A stretch of 64,000 bases of DNA from Helianthus annuus (lineage: Eukaryota; Streptophyta; Magnoliopsida; Asterales; Asteraceae): positions 155,984,629 through 156,048,628 of the forward strand of contig NC_035446.2 of assembly GCF_002127325.2 (NCBI RefSeq). The letters are read 5' to 3'. The notes under the pieces were generated by a model that was not told the origin of the DNA, searched no databases, and was given only the letters and a program-made list of their open reading frames with translations. Below are positions 10,936-21,510 of this stretch, in pieces. Position 1 is the first letter of the stretch; each line of letters opens with the position of its first letter. A program made the translations under genes and the position numbers.

Positions 10936-13705
10936 TGGTAGTGAGGATGAGGGTGGTAGTGAGGCTGACTGTTCTCATCAAAGTGAGAATGAGGGTGATG
11001 ATTCAGAAGACAGTGACTACATAGTTGACAATGATTATGAGGTGGAAGAAATGGAAGTTGATATGAGGGACTTCAGTGTTTTTGTAGATAAGGATGAAGA
11101 ATATGTGGGCAACCGTAATTCTGGCATTGATGATGATGTTAGAAATGAAGTGGATTATGAAAATGAAATTGATGACAACCTTAGCTATGAATCATTTGAT
11201 AGCTTAACTGATGAATCAATGGAAGATTTTGAAACAAGAAGGAGCCAAAAGCTAAGGGAAATCAGGAATAAACAAAAGGTTAGGATGCCTGTTTACTTAA
11301 ATATTTACTTAACTGATGAATGAATGCAATTGTTTACTTAAATATTTACTTAACTGTTTACTTAACTGTTTGAACAGGGAAAGAGTAGGATGCATGAATC
11401 AAGGTTTTACTTGGGTCAACAATTTGGATCTGCAAAGGAGGTTAAAGAACAAGTTAGGAGGCATGCAGTTCTTACCAAAAGGGAGTTGTCATTTTTGAGA
11501 AATGACAAGACTAGGATTAGAGTAGTATGTGAAGGGAATGTCCTAGTTTACAAGAAAGGTGATGGGTTTGTGAAACAAGTACCCAAGAAGGGCAATAAGG
11601 GAAAATCTGTTGGGCCCAAGCCCAATGAACCTACTGTTGGGCCCAGGTCCAGGGAATCTTTCAGCGGGTCTCAAAAGTCAAAAAAGGTACTCACTGCCAA
11701 TGCCATATTCTGTAGAAAAAGAAAAGAAAGATTAGACAAAGTAGTTTGTCCATTTGTGTTGTATGTTGCTAAAGAGAAAAATGAAGTGGAAACTTGGACA
11801 GTGAAAACTCACAAGTCTGAACACACCTGTCTGCAAACTAGAGAAAGCCATCACCTCACAGCAAAGTTCATGGCTAAGGAGCCTGCTGTGAAGAGATTGG
11901 TTGAATGTAACAAAGACATCTCTGTGAGGACCATCCAAGAAGAGCTGGCTAGGAAGTATGAACTAAGGGTTTCAAGGATGAAAGCATTTAGGGCAAAGTC
12001 TCTTGCTTCAAAAGAAGTTCAAGGTGACAACAAGGAACAATATTCAAGGTTAAGGGATTATATAATGGAGCTTCAAAGTGCAAATCCAGACACAATAGTG
12101 CACATTGAAGTTGAGTCTGAACCCAACCCAGATTCTCCAACAAGGGTGTTCAAGAGAATTTACATCTGCTTGGGTCCACTGAAGCTAGGTTTCAAGGAAT
12201 GTGGGAGGGACATACTAGGCTTAGATGGGGCTTTCTTGAAGGGTTCACAACAGGGTCAGGTATTAGTTGCAGTAGGCTTGGATTCCAACAATAGACTCTA
12301 TCCACTGGCCTATGCAATTGCAGAAACAGAGAACAAGGATTCCTGGACATGGTTTCTAGAATGTCTCAAAGATGATCTAGCATTACAAAACAACTCAAGG
12401 TTTACCTTCATTTCTGATAGACAAAAGGTTAGCCTATGCAATTTTCTGATCCACTGTTTATAATTATTGGTTTGAATTTTAACATGTTTACTTTTTTGGG
12501 TGTTAATTATAGGGCCTTATTCCTGCACTTGAAAAGGTATTCCCTGCTGCAGAACACAGGTTCTGCCTTAGGCATATTCACCAAAATATGAATTTAAAAT
12601 GGAGGGGCAAAGGCTTTAAAGATTGCTTATGGGCATGTGCAACTGCCAGAACAGGTAACTTGTTGATTAATTAGTTTAGGCTTTAAAGATTGCTTATGTT
12701 GCTTATGACTTTATTGACCCATGTTCTTGGGTAATAGTACCTGAGTTTAGGGAAAAAATGGAAGAGTTGAAGAAGTTCAATGAGGAAGCGTACAACTGGT
12801 TGGCACAAATTCCACCAAAGCATTGGTCTAGATCTCACTTTACAGGTAATATGCACAAACACTAGACCACATCTCAAAATAAGTACAAATTTATTTATCA
12901 CTTTAAACATTGCTTTATTGGTTATCAATGTGTAGGTTGGGCACAATCTAATGTTCTACTGAATAACATGTGTGAAGTTTTAAATGCCAAAACTGTTGAA
13001 GGGAGGGAAAAGCCAATCATTTCATGCTTGGAATATCTTAGGGAGTATTTGATGAAGAGAATAGTCAATGTGATGAAGGTGCAACATCAGTGTAAGGGCC
13101 CCCTCACACCAAAGATAACAGAGATTTTAGATGAGATCAAGAAGGCTGCAGCCTAATGCACTGTGAAATGGTGTGGTGATAGTAGGTGGCAGGTACAAGG
13201 GACTCTTGGGCAGTATGTTGTGAATGTGGAACAAAAGGTTTGCACATGTAGGAGGTGGGAAATTTCTGGAATACCATGTAAGCATGCTGTAGCTGTTAAC
13301 TGGGATATGGCTGCACACAAACAACAGGTTGGGCCACCTGAGGATTGGGTCCATCTATGCTACTATCTGGACACTTGGAAAAAGGCTTATGCCTACAAGG
13401 TTGGTCCCATCAATGTTCCCAAACTCTGGCCAATATCACCAGTTCCAACAACATTAACCCCTCCACTTCACCACAAACAAGCTGGCAGGCCAAAGAAAAA
13501 GAGGAGAAGAGACCAAGTGGAGATTGAAGATGCCATGGAGAAGAAAGGTAAGCTGACAAAAAAGGGTGGGACTGTAACCTGTAAGAAATGCAATGTCAAG
13601 GGGCATAATTCAAGAAGCTGTAAAGGAAAGGCAACTGAAGGTGGTTCGGCAAATGATGAGGTAGCTGCTGTTGGTTCTGCTGGTGGTTCTGCAGCTGAAG
13701 AATAG

Positions 13706-14223
13706 GTTGGATGCTTTTGAAGGGCTGCATTTATATTATCTTTTGGTGGCTTATGTTTATGCCACCATTTTGGTTGTCTATTATGTTTGACATGTTCATC
13801 AGTATGCTTATGTCCATTTTGGTTGTCTTTATTATGGTTGTTGAGTGTCTTTATTATGGTTGCTTGGGTAATCAGCTATGGCAGGTAATAAATAGCCTTG
13901 GCAGTTGAGTGTGTTTATTATACTTGTTGTGTCTTTATTAATTAGGTTTGTTGTGTCTTTATTAGGTTTGTTAGGTTTGTTGTGTCTTTATTAGGTTTGT
14001 TGTGTCTTTATTAAATGGTCATCCATTTCGCTTTTGCACTTTATTAAAAATGGTCATCCGTATCGCTTTTGCACTTTATCAAAAATGGTCATCCGTATCG
14101 CTTTTGCAATGGTCAACCGTATCGCTTTTGCACTTTATTAACAATACCTTTGAACACCAAAAATCGACCAATTTCATTCAAGTAGTATTTGGTCAAATTA
14201 CATAATTCACAATAACATTACAC
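13706..14223. other. Spacer between the two converging MULE genes
   Basis: T-rich sequence with short direct repeats: TTATTAGGTTTGTTGTGTC-like units around 13925-14015, and GGTCATCCGTATCGCTTTTG-like units at about 14017-14130 (four copies). No gene seen. It holds the 3' ends of the converging transposase and GRF genes. Confidence 0.6.
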
Positions 14224-14587
14224 TCAAGCTAACAACATTGCAAACAGTAACCCTAACAGAAACAACAGTACTAAAATCAGCTTGTTCTTCCATCTTAGTT
14301 CAGTCCGAAGTTCATCCCTTTCTTGATCCGCCCTGTTTCTTGCTCGAAGTAGCCCTGGAATGATGCGAACAGCTCGTGGGCACATTGGCGGGTCAACCCA
14401 ACCAACAAATCCAGGACACGAGACATCCTGTCACATCAAACAATTCAAAAATTAGAACCAAATACAACATCGATTAATGAAAGCTATTGCATACCGGTGA
14501 TGGACATGAATAGAATCGACGTCCTGGGTTGTTGTCGGTCCATGATGTTCGAACAATGGCTAACTTTCCACATCGACAGGTTGCCAT
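14224..14587 (-). CDS. GRF zinc-finger protein with C-terminal membrane segment (MULE-borne)
   Basis: Two exons on the minus strand, 14587-14495 (31 codons, phase 0) and 14427-14224, encode 98 aa. The first exon carries most of a GRF-type zinc finger (CRCGK..., NNPGRRFYSCP), and the second completes it (SCPGFVGWVDPPMC); all four candidate Cys ligands are present (residues 4, 6, 28, 35). A charged helix (about 55-80, RARNRADQERDELRTELR) and a strongly hydrophobic C-terminal stretch (about 81-98) follow, looking like a tail anchor. GRF fingers in known proteins bind single-stranded DNA; a role in transposition here is inference. The gene lies inside the MULE, converges on the transposase, and has a TATA-like box at 14684-14691 next to the right TIR. 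This is the position mudrB holds in maize MuDR, although I see no similarity to MURB. It is intact. The annotated family it resembles is the plant At4g04775-like group, from memory. Confidence 0.85.
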
Positions 14588-14683
14588 CTTCTATGGTTCC
14601 AGGAGAAACATGGGAGAGAGGAAATCTAGGGTTCCTTGAAGAAGACGGTCGTTATTATTGAGGGAAAAGAGAAGATAAGGTGG

Positions 14684-14691
14684 TTTTTATA
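14684..14691 (-). promoter_or_regulatory. TATA-like box of the GRF gene
   Basis: TATAAAAA on the minus strand, about 100 bp upstream of the GRF start codon and just inside the right TIR, placed so that transcription would start from the TIR side. Confidence 0.5.
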
Positions 14692-14700
14692 ATGGGCTCC

Positions 14701-14894
14701 AGGTGAAAAGACCAAATTACCCTCATGTGCTTAGCACGTGATGGGATTTAACAGAGAAATTTAACTTCAGTTAGACCTGGGGACCACACGAGTGCACTTT
14801 TGACATGTTTGGGTACCACGAGTGTAATTAGTAAACCTTTGGGACCAAGTGTGAAATTTTTGCAAACTACAGGGACCAACCAAGCATTTAACTC
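14701..14894 (-). repeat. Right TIR of the MuDR-type MULE
   Basis: Inverted copy of 9513-9706, same length with only substitutions. It ends at the 9-bp TSD 14895-14903 and sits upstream of the minus-strand GRF gene. Confidence 0.92.
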
Positions 14895-14903
14895 TAGAAA
14901 TAC

Positions 14904-16082
14904 TCTTTTATAATATATATACATTAAAATATCAAATGTTATTATGCTTGATATTAAAATAAACATTTATTATTTTACTTTTATGATTTAAAATACCCTA
15001 TTATAAAATCTTATAGTTAAACATACTTGATTTTAAAAAATGATAATCGTGAGTTCTAGGATATTGGGTAAACCTATTTATAAAACATATATCATTACTT
15101 TGTCAAAATTACCACGGGTTTTGATATTTTAAACCTATCTATATTTATTTATTATTCTACTTTATGATAACATAAAAGGAAAAGGTATTTAATAAATCAA
15201 AATATCACCTATCTTTAATCAAACATTTTGATTAAAATCATCTGAATACAATTATGTATTAAGACAAAAATACGCTAACTTTATTGTCTTTTCGTGTATT
15301 CTTACAAATCACCCATCTCAGCACATTGATTTTCTCATATCATAATTCAATATTTGACGAATCATTTTCATGTTTTCATTTCATTTTGAACCTGTCAATC
15401 TTAAATCTTCTTTAGGTACCAATCAAGTAAGTTTTCTTCTGACAAAGAATTTTATTAATTTCAAAAAGTTCTTCACATTCATTTAAAAAAAAATCTATTG
15501 ATCATATATCTTTTGGCTTGAACATAATCACCTTGGAAATTATATCATTTCATCGGAATGTCTCATCTTTTGAAATACCTAGACTCGCTTCCTTGAAACT
15601 CTCAGTTAACTTCGAAAACGGTAAATTTATTATTAAGTTCTTTCAATCATAACAATACCTTGCAGTATCCATATACATTTGTAGCATGTGCTAATAATAA
15701 ACCCTATTCATACGTCATTCGTTTGATTTGTCATATTCTTGGTACAATTATGTACTCAGATTACGATACACTAAATTCTATTGTCCAGTACCATTTAAGT
15801 AAACGATATTGATTTTCGACAAATCATTTTCCATACTTCCATTCACAAATAGATATTTATCAATTCGGAATCTCCCTCAATTGATCTAAGTAAGTTCATT
15901 CCGGATATTGAATCCAATTGTTTCTATAAATCATTTTTGTTTTCAAAATCCATACCCCTCAAAATATCTTTTGATTCCATTCCACGATACATTATTTCTC
16001 TTAATTAAAAGAAGAAACATAACCCCAAGAAAATATCATAGTCCAAATCTCGAGGACAAGATTTTTAATAAGGTGGGGAGGA
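14904..16082. other. Decayed internal region of a gypsy element
   Basis: AT-rich with no intact ORF. Only the last ~60 bp are interpretable: CCAAATCTCGAGGACAAGAT at about 16042 reads as PNLEDKI, the typical end of a gypsy pol, followed by the polypurine tract AAGGTGGGGAGGATG just before the LTR. The rest shows no recognisable pol domain. Confidence 0.5.
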
Positions 16083-17991
16083 TGGAACAACTCTCAATAA
16101 AATTAATACTTAGTATGATAATTATCCAATAAGGAAACCCTAACTGAGACACCCAAGTAATTCTGCGCAAACCCTAAAATTTTCAGAACAATCGGAATCA
16201 GGATCAGGGCCCCTAAAAACTCAGGGGGGTAAAACCTAGCCAACGATTATCACAATAACTCGTTGTCAAAATTTTAAAATAAAATTCTGTCAAGTCAGCA
16301 AGGCTAGTCCCGAACCCAGCTACCCTATAAATAGATTGTTTCCCTTACGGACCGTAAGGGATAAGGCTTACGGTCCGTAAGCATGTCAATTTTCGTGTAT
16401 AAATAGCCGACATTGGGACTTGAATCCTGGCCTTTGAACGACGTAAATTCTCCTTTCGTAGACTGAGTTATAGCAGAAACAATCCACAACACACACGAAT
16501 CACTAATTAGTATAGCGGGGTGCTGCTACGATACCGGGTATTAACTCAATCGCTGCTACGATTCAACGTCCGATCAATTATAACTATCCAACGATTGTTT
16601 GAGTGCTGCTCAAATTGAGTTGTACTTTGTTATTCATCGTGATTTCAACTTGAATGTTTGAGTGCTGTCTGAACTCGGGCTATACTCTGTCATTCGTTGT
16701 GAATCCACTGAATTGTTAAGTATTGCACTTATAAATCGTTGTGAGGGTTTTATCTCGTGATTGTCGTTAAAGTTGAATTGAGTTAGTACACTAATACACG
16801 TTCCATTGTATCTAGAAATTAGAACTCGTAAGCAAGGAGCTGCTAGAGTACTTAATAGCTAAGTAAACTTGATAAGTTAAATAAAGTTAGCAGTTAAGTT
16901 AGCTGAGTAGATTAATTAATTTGTTAATTAAGTTTAGTATGATTAATTAATCAGTTAATCAATATTAATTAAGCTAACAAGATTAATTAAGCTAAGTAAG
17001 ATTTATTAAAAATACATATATATGGGGTCGTATGAGAACGTTTAATATTAATAATTAAATATATTATTTTTTTTGACCTTACTCCGTTTTTAATGAAACT
17101 TAGGTTAAAACATAGATAAAAATATGCTCGTTCTAAAGACATATTCGTCGTTTTATAAAACGTCATATTTTAAAAGTTATTCGAGAAAAACGAGTGAAGC
17201 AGCTGAATTAATATATATAAGCAAGCTAGCTAGCATGTCAAGTAGGTAGGTAGGCATGTCAATTGTATCCCATATTGATCAGAAGATTTGTTGAGGTGCT
17301 TGCTTACTTGCTATAAATAGGAACCTAGGATTTCATTCTTCGTTGCTCATTTCTTTTCTTCTTCTCTCTATACGTTGGTGTTCTAACCAATAATCACCAA
17401 AGCGATGTCCTGTCCGATCGATTCAGGAACCATCTAACGAATGCCGAAATGTTGTGCTTTGTGAATTTCGTTAAACTGAATCCAAAGTACTATACTTTGT
17501 GAGTTCATTAAATGGATACCAAAGTACTGTCTGAATAAGACTATACTTTGTGAAATTCGTTAAGGTTCGAATCTCGTGACTACCGTTAAGGTTTGATTTG
17601 GGTTTTACACCAATACGTATTCCATTCTGTTAAACTATGTGTTTAACTACCAAGAATACTCCCAACTACACACTTACAATCAAACAAACTATTAAATCAT
17701 CAGAAGATCCAGAATAATAAAGTGCATGCTTAATTATCGGAAGAAGTAGAATCAAGAAGCTTGTTAACTCAATCTTGCATGCTTATAAAGTGAGTCATTC
17801 TCTTTTTATCAACTGTTTTACAATACTCCAAATTATTTTCCAAAGTTATAATTACAGGGATTAAGTCTTTGTAGTCTTCAATTACAGCCGGGTATGTGGG
17901 GTAATGTGCACATTACTAGCGTTTTATCAGTTTAGGTGAGCGTACCTAAATCATGATACGTCACTTTTAGGTGAACGGACCTAATAGTGAT

Positions 17992-18488
17992 TGTTGGTGC
18001 ATATTTGTGACAACAGCTTAGATTTGGTCTTTGGATATCTTGTAATTAGTTAAACGATAAACAGTTAGCGGGTTTAGCTTTGTAATAGTTAGTTGTAATG
18101 TTTGGGCTAACTAAACCCAAAGGATTGGGTGATGGGGGGCGAATTGGGCCTGTCCAATTCGCAGCCCAGGAGTCTTTAACCTAGCCCTGTTGTGAACCTT
18201 GTGTTATATAAACAAGGTTAGACATTAGGGTTGAGGTTAATCAGCCAAAACAGTTGTTAGAGAGCAATTTCGTGAGAACATTAGGGTTTGGACGAAATTA
18301 GGGTTTGGTTAGGGATCTTGGATTGATTGTAATCAGATTGATAGATAATCAATAAAGATCCGGTTTGAAATTGAATTTCTGATTTCTGTTTTCTACACGT
18401 TTTCTGCTAATTCTGATCAAGAGGATTCCGCACTCTTGATTGGAAAGACGATTCTGTGAAGATCCATAAGACTCAAGGGGGACCTACA
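17992..18488 (+). repeat. 5' LTR of the gag-only copia element
   Basis: Starts TGTTGGTGCAT and ends GACCTACA. Contains a TATA box (TATATAAA, 18205-18212) and AATAAA near 18350. Two substitutions distinguish it from the 3' LTR (in GCCCAG/TGAG and CCCT/AGTTG). Confidence 0.95.
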
Positions 18489-18489
18489 A

Positions 18490-18504
18490 TTGGTATCAGA
18501 GCGT
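18490..18504 (+). promoter_or_regulatory. Primer-binding site (tRNA-iMet)
   Basis: TTGGTATCAGAGCG follows the 5' LTR by one or two bases and matches the 3' end complement of initiator Met tRNA, except for the last base. Confidence 0.85.
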
Positions 18505-18889
18505 TAGGCTCTTGGTTGCTCGGTTCAGAATTGTTTGCTGCAGAAACAGGGAGTGATTTCGAAATTTTTGATAAACCTGAAAATTAGGGTTTATAAATTT
18601 TCGAAATTTTTCTTGGTTTGATACAGATTTTCGAAATTTTTTTGGCTGTTTTGATATTCTGGGTTGTTTGATTGCTGTTTTGCAGGTTTTAGGGTTTGCA
18701 GGATTGTTTTTGGCTGATAGTTTTGAAGAATTTTGGCTGAATTTCTTGAAGATTCGAAGACTGTTCTTCGTGTTCTTCATAAATTTCATAAAAATTTTCA
18801 TCAAAAGTTGACTGATTTGCTTGTTTGATTTTGCAGAATTGTGTTGGAGAATAATCAGAATTTCGAAAAGATTAACCTTCCAAAATTTG

Positions 18890-19230
18890 CAGATCTGCGA
18901 AATTAACTGATTGGCGAAATTAGCTGCTTGTTGAACAAGATAGTTAAATTTGCTGAGAAACCAGAGAATTGAACTGACCAGCGAAATACTCTGGCGAATT
19001 TAACTATTGCGTTGATCTGTCCCAGCGAAATTAACTGATAAGCGAATTTAAAATCCAAAGGCGACTTTGGTAATCGTAATAATTTTCCACAGCGAAATTA
19101 TCACGGTTTCAGCGAAATTAAGCGGCGATTTTTGACCAGCGAAAGTAAACCAGCAAAATTAGCCATTTCAGCGAATTTAGCTCAAAACCAGCGAATTTAA
19201 CATCATAACCAGCGAATTTATCAGCATATT
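18890..19230 (+). repeat. Dispersed AGCGAAWTTA motif array in the copia leader
   Basis: About 15 degenerate copies of (A/G)GCGAA(A/T)TTA(A/G) occur at irregular spacing of 10-40 bp, all in the same orientation, in the 5' leader between LTR and gag. They do not encode protein. Function unknown. Confidence 0.8.
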
Positions 19231-19498
19231 TAAGGGGTGGAATTTCAGTTAGCAAGCGTCGAAAATTTTTCGGTGTTTTGCAAATAGAAATTGATCCGTA
19301 ACTCGTCTGACAGAACCGTTTGGACCTTTGAACTCGTGTGATTTTTAGGACAAAAAAATCCCGAATTCGGTTTTTGACATTATATATAATTGGATTCGTC
19401 TTTTCGAGACGATTCTAATGGTATAATTTGGTAACCACTGTTTTCGGACAACTTTTGTACGGTTTTATTAGTACGGTTACGGTAAAACGTGTTTAAAG

Positions 19499-21265
19499 AT
19501 GATTAAAGTGGACAATGTCGAGAAGTGGCCAAAGCTTACAAATGTTAACGAATATGCTGTCTGGAAGGAGGAGTTTGAATTGGTTGTGAAGAGCGAAGAT
19601 ACCAGAATGTGGTATTGTATTAGAGATGGATACATGGCTCCTACACGTCGTGTTGAAGGAAGGACAAAAGTGATTTCTTATGACAAGATGGATGAATCTG
19701 AGAAACTGATGGTTGATGCTGAGAAGAAAGCTTTAGCAGTGATAAAGATGTCCCTGCCTGAGGGAATTAAACATACCATCAAGCACTATGGGAATTCTTA
19801 TGATCTGTGGGAAGCTTTACGAAAACGCTATCAGAATTCATCAAGACAGAGTGTAGGAGATCGTGCATTTGATGAAGAAGCAGTTGCTGTGAAAGAAGAG
19901 AAGAAGAAAGCTCTTGAACAGAAGGTTGAGAAGAAGGCTGCAGAGGTTTCAAAGTGCATGAATGGTGTGAATGAACTTACAACAGTGGTGAAGGTAACAC
20001 CAGAACCTGTAGGTCATACGTGTCATAATTGCACTGAACTACAGGGTGAAGTTGACAGACTATCGGAGCAAAACAACATTTTGTTAGCTGATTTGGAAAA
20101 CCGAAAAGAGTTAAATGTTCTTTTGATTAAAAGAGAGTCAAACTGTTTAGAAAAACTAAAATCAAATGAACAGGAAATTAGCAGTTTAACAAGCAAAGTC
20201 AATGAACTGTTACAGGTCATTGATTTGGCTCGTGAAACTGTGAAAGAAAAGACTAACGAGCTTTCAGAAAAGTGCACAGAATTGGCTGATGCACAAGCCA
20301 AAATTGTAGAACTTCAGGGGAAGTTACATAATTTTGGGAATTCTTCGTTAGTCAGAACTCAAATTCAAAAAGGTTTAAAAAGGAGTAATGATAAAACAGG
20401 GGTGGGGTTTACTAAAGCTTCACCTTCTGAAAATGAAGACTACTCATTTTTGCCAACTGAAGATGAGCTAACTGATTTTGTAACCACTGCACATGGAGTG
20501 GATCCGATAGCTGTTGACTTGCCAAGTAGTCCAGTTTCTTTGAAAGAATCTGTTGGGTCTAACAGTACACCTCATAAAGTGGATGAGGATACTAAAGACG
20601 AAAAGGCCAACACATTTAAAAAGGGATCAAACAAAAAGAAAAATTACAAGAAAAGATCCTGTTTTAAATGTCACAACAAAGGGCACGTGGCGAGTTGTTG
20701 TCCTTTGAAGAAAGGTAAGCAAAAAGTTGATGTGGTGAAAGAAGGGAATCAGGTTGGGTCAAGCAATAATGTAAAATCAAGTTGTCAGACAAAGAAACCT
20801 GAATTTCAATCTAAACCTTCAACTTCGAAAAGATTTGATAGACCAAGAAGTATTTCTCCACAATTTAGTCATTATAATGGTAAATCAAATCGATTTCAAA
20901 GTCAAGATAAAAATTTCGGATATCAAAATCGATACCAGACTTCTTGTAATCAAAATTTTCAAAGAAGAAATGAACATAGGAGTTTTTGTAACTCAAATGT
21001 TCAACAACATCCAAAATTTTTCAAGAATTCATGGTATGATAATGGTAGAAGTAGGTTTCAAAATCAAAATTTCCAAAGGTCAAATTGTCCAAATGTATAT
21101 AGGAACCCTCAGGACCAAAGACCTAGTGGAAATCAAAATCAAATTCCAACAGGTCTGAGATCCAAGACTCCAGTTAGGAGTAATGGATATTGGATGGATG
21201 TTCCGGTGGTTGGTGAATTTGGACGACCCAAGACCATTAAGGCTTGGGTCCCCCAATCTAACTAA
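19499..21265 (+). CDS. Copia-type Gag with UBN2-like domain, coiled coil and zinc knuckle
   Basis: An intact 588-aa capsid-type protein. Residues ~1-120 resemble the DUF4219/UBN2 gag domain (WPKLTNVNEYAVWKEEFE..., YDLWEALRKRYQ). Residues ~135-280 are Lys/Glu-rich and predicted coiled coil. A CCHC zinc knuckle lies at ~388-401 (CFKCHNKGHVASC). The tail is basic and Asn/Gln/Phe-rich and probably binds RNA. The reading frame stops before the protease stub, so gag and pol are not fused in this copy. The ATG at 19499 is the first in frame and is followed directly by the conserved gag start. An intact gag in an element without pol suggests selection on gag function or very recent loss of pol. Confidence 0.88.
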   Translation: MIKVDNVEKWPKLTNVNEYAVWKEEFELVVKSEDTRMWYCIRDGYMAPTRRVEGRTKVISYDKMDESEKLMVDAEKKALAVIKMSLPEGIKHTIKHYGNSYDLWEALRKRYQNSSRQSVGDRAFDEEAVAVKEEKKKALEQKVEKKAAEVSKCMNGVNELTTVVKVTPEPVGHTCHNCTELQGEVDRLSEQNNILLADLENRKELNVLLIKRESNCLEKLKSNEQEISSLTSKVNELLQVIDLARETVKEKTNELSEKCTELADAQAKIVELQGKLHNFGNSSLVRTQIQKGLKRSNDKTGVGFTKASPSENEDYSFLPTEDELTDFVTTAHGVDPIAVDLPSSPVSLKESVGSNSTPHKVDEDTKDEKANTFKKGSNKKKNYKKRSCFKCHNKGHVASCCPLKKGKQKVDVVKEGNQVGSSNNVKSSCQTKKPEFQSKPSTSKRFDRPRSISPQFSHYNGKSNRFQSQDKNFGYQNRYQTSCNQNFQRRNEHRSFCNSNVQQHPKFFKNSWYDNGRSRFQNQNFQRSNCPNVYRNPQDQRPSGNQNQIPTGLRSKTPVRSNGYWMDVPVVGEFGRPKTIKAWVPQSN

Positions 21266-21289
21266 TTTCTAAGTTAGTGTGTGCAGGAG

Positions 21290-21510
21290 CTGCTAAGGAG
21301 GATTATCAACTTATGTTGATAGTGGCTGCTCTAGGCACATGGCGGGGGGTGTGAGATTGTTGATATATATTTTTTAAATGATTTAAATTGAAGTTCAAAG
21401 TGCTGAGTCGACACAGAGGATAACCTGGCAGATCTTTATACTAAAGCATTTGACAGGGCTCGCTTTGAACATTTAGTCGAACTCAACGGGATGAGGAATC
21501 CTGAATAACT
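21290..21510 (+). pseudogene. Copia pol remnant: protease stub fused to RNase H end
   Basis: Around 21315-21350 the sequence reads YVDSGCSRHMAGG, the copia protease active-site region. About 60 bp later it reads DNLADLYTKAF...RFEHLVELNGM, the C-terminal end of copia pol. The roughly 3.5-4 kb that normally separates them (integrase, RT, most of RNase H) is missing, leaving a deletion scar near 21355-21415. Confidence 0.85.

Larger units (their letters stand above)
9895..13705 (+). pseudogene. MuDR-type MULE transposase, broken by a frame break and a stop
   Basis: DDE transposase of the MULE. Exons read: 9895-9949, 10049-about 10497, about 10514-11278, 11378-12427, 12513-12654, 12738-12845 and 12936-13705, with GT-AG introns in phase. 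Domains in order: a PB1-like N-terminal domain; an acidic low-complexity region with two tandem repeats; the MuDR N domain (CPFVLYVAKE...EHTC); the catalytic core with D in LGLDGAFLKG, D in FISDRQK and a likely E in NNMCEVLN; a SWIM zinc finger (CTCRRWEISGIPCKHAV); and a C-terminal zinc knuckle (CKKCNVKGHNSRSC). Lesions: the frame is lost between the TGA at 10495-10497 and about 10514, and an in-frame TAA lies at 13154-13156, just before the SWIM region. The catalytic residues are retained. An unusual intron could conceivably explain the first break, but none with good splice sites is visible. Confidence 0.88.
9504..14903. mobile_element. MuDR-type MULE with 9-bp target-site duplication
   Basis: A complete Mutator-like element at 9513-14894 (5,382 bp). 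Its ends are inverted copies of each other over 194 bp, starting GAGTTAAATGCTTGGTTGG. The flanking 9-mers TAGAAATAT (9504-9512) and TAGAAATAC (14895-14903) match at 8 of 9 positions, fitting the 9-bp TSD of MULEs. It carries two converging genes: a MuDR transposase from the left and a GRF zinc-finger gene from the right. The transposase has at least two lesions, so this copy is probably non-autonomous, but the long TIRs are nearly identical and could still be recognised in trans. Confidence 0.92.

Noticed and set aside
10426..10981. Long minus-strand reading frames of repeated Leu/Tyr/Ile units opposite the MULE transposase
   Set aside because: They are shadows of the 21-bp and 30-bp coding tandem repeats read on the wrong strand.
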